DNA from: Cyanobacteriota bacterium
GTDB lineage: Bacteria > Acidobacteriota > Vicinamibacteria > Vicinamibacterales > UBA2999
Length of the DNA: 33,119 nucleotides
Assembly (NCBI GenBank): GCA_019752015.1
Contig: JAIEMQ010000073.1
Location: 1-33,119 of the forward strand
Reading direction: 5' to 3'
The position numbers were made by a program, and so were the translations under genes. Below the pieces are notes generated by a model, which saw only the letters and a list, made by a program, of their open reading frames with translations, did no database searches and was not told where the DNA came from. Below are positions 25,828 to 33,119 of the stretch, one piece after another (positions within the stretch are counted from its first letter, which is position 1; the number at the start of each line of letters is the position of its first letter).

Positions 25828-26589
25828 CTACGGTTGGGGCGTCGCGGAGACGCGAATCAGATTGTTGATGGTCTGGCGCTGCCGCTGCAGCTGGTCCTCG
25901 TAGTTCACCATGCCGCGGCCGATGTTCTGCAGGTCGGCGCGCCGCTGCATGTTCATGTCGCGCGTGAACTCCACGAAGCGCATCGCGAGCTCGCGCTCGT
26001 TGCGCTGTTCGCTCGCGGCGATCAGCTGCTGCACGCGCCGGATCGTCGCCTCGTCGACGGTCGTGCGCGCGGCGGCGCGCGTGTCCTGTTCTCGCGTCGA
26101 TCGGATCTCCTCGCGCAGCTTCTGCTCGAGCGCGGCCAGCTGCACTTTCAATTCGTCGCTCGTCCCTGCGACTCGCGGTCCGTTCGCCTCGCCAACGGCG
26201 GGCGCGCTGACGGCCGGCGTCATCCATCCGGTGCTCACCGAAAACCCTTCCGCGGTCGAGGTGACGCGCAGATTGGCGATGCCGGCGCCGGCGGCCAGCA
26301 CGAGGATCGCGGCCGCGGCCTGCGCCCAGGCCGGCACCGCGGTCCACCAGCGCGCCGGACGCAGCACGTTGGACGCCGGCAGCTGCGACTTCTTGACGAT
26401 CGTGAAGTCGAGCTCGACGTCGGGCGGCACCCACAGCCCGATGTCGGAGCGCACGTCGCCGAGCGCGGTCACTTCCGCCGCGCACGCGTGGCACGACGCG
26501 AGATGCGCGTCGACCGCCTGGCGCGTGTCGTGATCGATCTCGCCATAGACGTACGAGATCAACGTTTGCTTGTCATCACATCTGAACAT
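25828..26589 (-). CDS. Membrane-spanning zf-HC2 anti-sigma factor
   Basis: The 253-residue protein has an N-terminal zinc-finger anti-sigma domain (RCDDKQTLISYVYGEIDHDTRQAVDAHLASCHACAAEV) with the HxxxCxxC metal site. A single membrane helix follows (about 87-105, AQAAAAILVLAAGAGIA), then a long extracytoplasmic coiled coil (about 145-235, LKVQLAALEQKLREEIRSTRE and beyond). It should hold the ECF sigma factor at the inner membrane until a periplasmic signal releases it. ATG 26589 is chosen because the zinc-finger starts there; a TTG 18 bases upstream is in frame but inferior. The gene follows the sigma gene across a 97-bp gap largely made of heptad repeats, which is unusual for a pair normally found overlapping. 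Confidence 0.87.
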   Translation of the reverse strand: MFRCDDKQTLISYVYGEIDHDTRQAVDAHLASCHACAAEVTALGDVRSDIGLWVPPDVELDFTIVKKSQLPASNVLRPARWWTAVPAWAQAAAAILVLAAGAGIANLRVTSTAEGFSVSTGWMTPAVSAPAVGEANGPRVAGTSDELKVQLAALEQKLREEIRSTREQDTRAAARTTVDEATIRRVQQLIAASEQRNERELAMRFVEFTRDMNMQRRADLQNIGRGMVNYEDQLQRQRQTINNLIRVSATPQP

Positions 26590-26612
26590 GGCATCGCTCT
26601 TCGTCAATCTGC

Positions 26613-26697
26613 AATCTCACTTCTCACTTCTCACTTCTCACTTCTCACTTCTTACTTCTTACTTCTTACTTCTTACTTCTTACTTCTTACTTCTTAA
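26613..26697. repeat. Heptad tandem repeat array between sigma and anti-sigma genes
   Basis: On the plus strand: a partial unit, four TTCTCAC copies (26621-26648), six TTCTTAC copies (26649-26690) and a final TTCTTAA (26691-26697). The sigma gene stop (TAA on the minus strand, 26689-26687) is supplied by the sixth TTCTTAC copy. Because 7 is not a multiple of 3, the TAA in successive units closes all three minus-strand frames. The two unit types form separate homogeneous blocks, a sign of recent slippage expansion. Confidence 0.92.
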
Positions 26698-27271
26698 ATT
26701 CTTCCCTGGTCATCCCCTGGCTCTCCAGGTGACGCCGCAACACCGTCAGGCCCTGATAGAGGCGCGTCTTCACGGTACTCAACGGGCAGCCCTGCAAGTC
26801 GGCGATCTCCTGGAACGTCAGGCCGTGATACTCCTTCAACACGATCGCGGTGCGCTGCTCCTCGGGCAGCAGCTTCATGCCGGCCGCGACAATGCGGCTC
26901 ATTTCGTGCCGCGCGACCAGATCCTCGATCGATTCGACCGGCCCTTGTTCCGCGGCGAGCTCCGCGACGTCGACGCCTTCGGGCATGTCGACGACCGGCG
27001 TGCGCTTCTTCCGCCGGATCCAGTCACGGCACAGGTTCAGCGCAATCCGGTACAGCCACGAGGAGAACTTCGCCTGTCCCTTGAATCCCGGAAGTGCCCG
27101 AAAGGCCCGGAGGAAGGTTTCCTGGGCGACGTCCCGCGCGTCCTCGTCGCGGCCAATGACCCGGTACGCCAGGGCATAGATCGGCCGTTCCCAGCGCAAA
27201 ACGAGCTGGTTGAAGCTATCTACGTCGCCATCCATGGACCTGGCGACGAGTTCCTCGTCGGTCGCAACCAT
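26687..27271 (-). CDS. ECF (sigma-70 family) RNA polymerase sigma factor, RpoE-like
   Basis: The 194-residue protein has region 2 (DEELVARSMDGDVDSFNQLVLRWERPIYALAYRVIGRDEDARDVAQETFLRAFRALPGF, then FSSWLYRIALNLCRDWIRRKKR) and region 4 (LPEEQRTAIVLKEYHGLTFQEIADLQGCPLSTVKTRLYQGLTVLRRHLE), with no region 3, as in ECF factors. It directs polymerase to stress-type promoters when released by the zf-HC2 anti-sigma factor downstream. ATG 27271. The last three codons (FKK) and the stop lie at or within the edge of the heptad array, so array changes could alter the C-terminal residues. It is divergent from the HTH-receiver gene across 180 bp; no confident ECF autoregulatory promoter is seen there. Confidence 0.95.
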   Translation of the reverse strand: MVATDEELVARSMDGDVDSFNQLVLRWERPIYALAYRVIGRDEDARDVAQETFLRAFRALPGFKGQAKFSSWLYRIALNLCRDWIRRKKRTPVVDMPEGVDVAELAAEQGPVESIEDLVARHEMSRIVAAGMKLLPEEQRTAIVLKEYHGLTFQEIADLQGCPLSTVKTRLYQGLTVLRRHLESQGMTREEFKK

Positions 27272-27451
27272 GCGATCTGTTTTCGCGAACTGCGGCTCGC
27301 TTATTGTCTAAGACTCCGGCACGCCCCTGAAAGTCGGCCTGTCCCGCCCGCCGCCGGGCACAAACGCTGCCGCCGGCGAGGCGAAGCAACAGTGCAAGTG
27401 CGCGCAGCCTCGCCAGCCGATGGGGTAAGATACCGGTTTCAGAGATACTTA

Positions 27452-28054
27452 GTGGGCGTGAACTTTCCAAACGACGAAATCTTCCTGACGACAGAAGAAG
27501 TCCTGGAATACCTCCAGGTCAACCTTCGGACGGTCTACCGGCTGATCAAGGCCGGGAAGATTCCGGCGGTTCGGGTCGGCCGGCAATGGCGGTTCCGGAA
27601 GCGGGACATCGACGCGTGGCTGGACACGCAGCGCCCGCGCGGGGAGCGTGCGCCGGCAGCCGCGGTCGCCGATCGGCCCCTGGCCCGCGACGGCCGCAGC
27701 CGCGTGCTCGTCGTGGACGACGAATCCAGCATTCGAGAACTCCTGCAAAAAACCCTGGCCCTTGCCGAGTATGACGTCGATACGGCGCCGGACGGCCGCG
27801 CCGCGCTCGAGCGCCTGCGTCTCGGCAACTACGATCTGCTGATCGCCGATCTGAAGATGCCGGGTATGGACGGATTGACGTTGATCCGCGAAGCGAAGCG
27901 CCTCAAGGCGGATCTGCCTGTAATCATCATCACCGGCTTCTCCACCGAGTCGAGCGCCATCGAAGCCGTCAATCTCGGCGTCGCGGGATATCTGACCAAG
28001 CCGTTCCGCGTGCCGCAGGTCCTCGCCGCCGCCGCTCGCGCGCTCGGCGAATAG
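27452..28054 (+). CDS. HTH (excisionase/MerR-like) - receiver fusion response regulator
   Basis: The protein has about 200 residues. The N-terminal domain (about 10-58: FLTTEEVLEYLQVNLRTVYRLIKAGKIPAVRVGRQWRFRKRDIDAWL) is the excisionase-type winged HTH (helix_turn_helix_17 style). A short Ala/Arg linker leads to a CheY-like receiver (about 84-200): D89/D90 acid pocket, phospho-acceptor D133 in LIADLKMPGMDG, Thr in IIITGF, and Lys in YLTKPF. DNA binding placed before the receiver is the reverse of the common REC-HTH order. Start: GTG 27452 (AGAGA upstream) or GTG 27458; the frame upstream is antisense of the sigma gene. No partner kinase adjoins it; the NtrB-like kinase at 30378 is the nearest candidate. 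Confidence 0.87.
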   Translation: MGVNFPNDEIFLTTEEVLEYLQVNLRTVYRLIKAGKIPAVRVGRQWRFRKRDIDAWLDTQRPRGERAPAAAVADRPLARDGRSRVLVVDDESSIRELLQKTLALAEYDVDTAPDGRAALERLRLGNYDLLIADLKMPGMDGLTLIREAKRLKADLPVIIITGFSTESSAIEAVNLGVAGYLTKPFRVPQVLAAAARALGE

Positions 28055-28059
28055 ATCCA

Positions 28060-28269
28060 TCCACAGATTTACCGATTACACAGATGGCCGCTTGCGGCGG
28101 CGAACGCTCGCGGCGTCGCTCCGCGACGCGTCCGCAACGAAGCAACGCAAGAATGAGTCACCGCAGTTCTCCTGACTCATTCTTGCGGTGCTTCGTTGCG
28201 GACGTCAGGCCGGCCGGAGGCCGGCCAGCGAGCGTCGGTCAATCTGTGGAATCGGTCCAATCTGTGGAT
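28060..28269. repeat. Long imperfect palindromic element with terminal inverted repeats
   Basis: The whole gap between the HTH-receiver and ABC-F genes reads as one imperfect palindrome. The terminal arms (about 28060-28086 and 28242-28269) share, in inverted order, ATCTGTGGAT and AATCGGT. The core is a 32-bp hairpin with one mismatch (28129-28160 with 28173-28204, loop 12 nt, AAGAATGAGTCA next to the loop). Between terminal arms and core lie further imperfectly matching GC-rich segments (GCTCGC, CTCCG), with GGCCGGCC twice at 28208-28226. No ORF of merit is inside. This is the form of a non-autonomous MITE/REP-like intergenic repeat. It ends 15 bp before the ABC-F start and may act as a 3' terminator for the receiver gene. 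Confidence 0.75.
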
Positions 28270-28283
28270 AAAGTTTTTTAGCC

Positions 28284-30278
<1,995 letters not shown>

Positions 30279-30291
30279 TTCGATTACAATT

Positions 30292-30321
30292 TTGTCATCG
30301 GCCCTTTGCCTAGGGCATAAT
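30292..30321 (+). promoter_or_regulatory. Sigma-70-like promoter of the histidine kinase gene
   Basis: TTGTCA (30292-30297, 5 of 6) and CATAAT (30316-30321, 5 of 6) are 18 bp apart, giving a start near 30328. The spacer contains GCCCT...AGGGC (30301-30316), and the -10 is the left half of a perfect dyad CATAAT-CCAA-ATTATG (30316-30331). The overlap of promoter elements with dyads suggests an operator. Confidence 0.5.
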
Positions 30322-30337
30322 CCAAATTATGTAATCG

Positions 30338-30363
30338 CAACGACTTAGAGCGTTAAGTCGTTG
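30338..30363. promoter_or_regulatory. Perfect 10-bp dyad upstream of the histidine kinase
   Basis: CAACGACTTA (30338-30347) and TAAGTCGTTG (30354-30363) are perfect inverted repeats around a 6-nt centre. It lies about 10 bp downstream of the predicted transcription start, so it could be an operator or a leader-RNA hairpin just ahead of the start codon at 30378. Confidence 0.5.
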
Positions 30364-30377
30364 TGGCCGTAAGGGGC

Positions 30378-31562
30378 ATGGGCTTTGCTCAACCCGGCTC
30401 GGCAACAATGCTGATGGCCAAAACTGCTGGGCACTCCACGGGGCAACTGGACGTGTTTTTCCGCCACATGGTGGGAAACATGCGCAATGGCGTGCTGGCC
30501 ATCGACCGCCAGGGCGGGGTCGTGCTCCTGAACGACGAAGCCCGCAGACTCTTTCATGTGAAGCCCGGAGCCGTTGAAGGACGGTCCTTCGGGGACGTCC
30601 TCCACGAGCATCCGGACATCGTCCGCGTGCTCGGCGGCGCGTTCGAATTGAAGTCGCTGCCCAACCGCGCCGAGCTGCGCCTCAAGTCCACCGACACCGT
30701 GATCGGCTACACGCTGTCGCTCGTTCGCGACGACCACGGCGAGCCGGTGGGCGCGGCGCTGTTCTTCAAGGACCTCACCCACGTCGAGCAGATTGAGGAG
30801 CGCGAGCGCCTGCGCGATCGGCTCGCGGCGGTCGGCGAAATGGCCGCGGTGATGGCGCACGAAATCAAGAACCCGCTGGCCGGCATCGAGGTGCTCGCCG
30901 GTTTGCTGCGTCGCAAGGTCCCGGACAACGCCGAAGCACAGGGGCTCGTCAAGGACATCATCAACGAAGCGAAAATGGCGAACGCGATCGTGCAGGAAGT
31001 GCTCGCGTTCGTGCGTCCGGTGCGGTTGCAGGTCGATCGCACGTCGCTCAGCGAAGCGGTCGGCAGCGCCGTCTCGCTCGCCGACGGCAAGGCGACGCGC
31101 GGCAGCATTCTGGTTGACGTGATCGTGCCGCGCGATTTGCCGTCGCTCGGCGCCGATCAACATCAGCTGACGCAAGTCTTCGCCAACCTGCTGATCAACG
31201 CCTACGAAGCGCTCGAGGGACGCGGCCGCATCGAAGTGTCGGCGCGGCTTGCCAAGACCGCGTCCGACGGCGCGCTGCTGCCCGACGGACATCAGCCGGT
31301 GCCCACCGTCGTCGTGGACGTTTCCGATGACGGGCCGGGCATGCCGGCCGACATCGCGGAAAAGATCTTCAATCCGTTTTTCACGACCAAGGCGCAAGGC
31401 TCGGGGCTCGGCCTCGCGATCGTCCGCAAGATCGTGGACGCGCACGACGGCCGCATCGACATGACGACGCAGGACGGACGCGGCACGCGGTTCCGCGTCA
31501 CGCTGCCGGTTGAACCACATAAGCAGCCGGCCATCAGGCCGACTGGGCAACACGGAAGTTGA
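30378..31562 (+). CDS. PAS-domain sensor histidine kinase (NtrB-like)
   Basis: The protein has about 394 residues with no membrane segment, so it is a cytoplasmic sensor. A PAS-like domain (about 25-130: MRNGVLAIDRQGGVVLLNDEARRLFHVKPGAVEG and GAALFFKDLTHVEQIEE) precedes a HisKA dimerisation domain with H161 in MAHEIKNPLAGI. The HATPase domain follows: N-box NLLINAYEAL, G1 DDGPGMP, F-box FFTTK, G2 GSGLGLAIVRK. This matches NtrB/AtoS-type kinases paired with sigma-54 activators, and such an activator follows directly. Start alternatives are GTG 30363, ATG 30378 and ATG 30408; 30378 is a compromise, as AAGGGG lies too close for certainty. The stop (TGA 31560-31562) runs into a heptad repeat tract. 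Confidence 0.92.
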   Translation: MGFAQPGSATMLMAKTAGHSTGQLDVFFRHMVGNMRNGVLAIDRQGGVVLLNDEARRLFHVKPGAVEGRSFGDVLHEHPDIVRVLGGAFELKSLPNRAELRLKSTDTVIGYTLSLVRDDHGEPVGAALFFKDLTHVEQIEERERLRDRLAAVGEMAAVMAHEIKNPLAGIEVLAGLLRRKVPDNAEAQGLVKDIINEAKMANAIVQEVLAFVRPVRLQVDRTSLSEAVGSAVSLADGKATRGSILVDVIVPRDLPSLGADQHQLTQVFANLLINAYEALEGRGRIEVSARLAKTASDGALLPDGHQPVPTVVVDVSDDGPGMPADIAEKIFNPFFTTKAQGSGLGLAIVRKIVDAHDGRIDMTTQDGRGTRFRVTLPVEPHKQPAIRPTGQHGS

Positions 31563-31611
31563 TCGGGACCGGGGATCCGGGATCGGGGATCCGGGGATCA
31601 GGGATCAGGGC
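31561..31611. repeat. GC-rich heptad-like tandem repeat between kinase and regulator
   Basis: Directly after, and overlapping, the kinase stop codon lies a run of units of mostly 7 bp built on ATC(C/G/A)GGG: 31575-31581, 31582-31588, one 8-bp unit at 31589-31596, then ATCAGGG at 31597-31603 and 31604-31610. It fills most of the gap to the NtrC start, so slippage would change intercistronic spacing. Confidence 0.75.
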
Positions 31612-31626
31612 AAAAGGGATTCGAGG

Positions 31627-33025
<1,399 letters not shown>

Positions 33026-33030
<5 letters not shown>

Positions 33031-33055
33031 TCCTAGTCCTAGTCCTAGTCCCAGT
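33026..33055. repeat. Hexad tandem repeat at the NtrC-like stop codon
   Basis: Four perfect CCTAGT units (33026-33049) and one CCCAGT (33050-33055). The gene's TAG stop is the TAG of the first unit. The remaining bases to the window end hold only a weak GCGTTT/AAACGC dyad (33062-33092) and no supportable gene. Confidence 0.85.
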
Positions 33056-33119
33056 ACAAGCGCGTTTGCGGCTCGGCGTGTAAACGAAACGCTCGAAATG
33101 CCCGTACCTCATAGCAGAG

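Noticed and set aside
26613-26697. CRISPR-like array
   Set aside because: The units are contiguous 7-mers with no spacers, so this is a simple tandem repeat.
27452-28054. Excisionase or integrase accessory gene of a mobile element
   Set aside because: The HTH is fused to a complete receiver domain and no integrase, att site or phage gene is nearby.

Overview
The window is a dense, GC-rich bacterial chromosomal segment with 29 supportable protein genes, very short gaps, and no rRNA, tRNA, phage, IS or CRISPR features that I can see. The gene mix suggests an uncultured-type soil member of the Acidobacteriota, most likely class Vicinamibacteria. That mix is hslVU, an ECF sigma factor with a zinc-finger anti-sigma, a PEGA-domain protein, several small lipoproteins, an NtrB/NtrC-like pair and short tandem repeats at gene ends. 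The taxonomic placement is inference from style and content; no marker gene in the window proves it.

Region 1 (1-1368) holds two minus-strand secreted proteins of unknown function, the first cut by the window edge. Region 2 (1490-11001) is a glycan or natural-product glycosylation island. It holds a HAD phosphatase, an arginine:X amidinotransferase of the AGAT/StrB family with an intact catalytic triad, a DHD-motif glycosyltransferase, two GT2 glycosyltransferases, two tandem fucosyltransferase-like GT-B proteins, a membrane-anchored SGNH hydrolase, a DegT/StrS aminotransferase and a GDP-fucose-synthase-like SDR whose catalytic motifs are altered. Together, the amidinotransferase, sugar aminotransferase, phosphatase and glycosyltransferases suggest a guanidino-sugar or guanidino-cyclitol decorated surface glycan. 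This is the most interesting proposal in the window and is inference. Region 3 (11047-15684) is one 1545-residue secreted protein: an NHL-like propeller, a stack of Ig/cadherin-like repeats and an Asp/His-rich tail.

Region 4 (15961-21894, minus strand) is a tightly packed apparent operon: hslV, hslU, an Fn3-type lipoprotein, a fumarylacetoacetate-hydrolase-family protein, a propionyl/methylmalonyl-CoA carboxyltransferase and a small lipoprotein, several of them joined by TGATG stop/start overlaps. Region 5 (21978-27271) has a divergent PEGA-domain protein, an APC amino-acid permease, a lipoprotein, a secreted protein, an anti-sigma factor and its ECF sigma factor.

Region 6 (27452-33030, plus strand) is regulatory: an HTH-receiver fusion, an ABC-F ATPase, a PAS histidine kinase and an NtrC-type sigma-54 activator. 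The noncoding structure here is notable. A roughly 210-bp imperfect palindrome lies between the HTH-receiver gene and the ABC-F gene, and a stacked set of dyads sits in the kinase promoter. Short tandem repeats of mostly 7 bp overlap or abut the stop codons of four genes (24884, 26687, 31562, 33030) and also interrupt the ABC-F linker.
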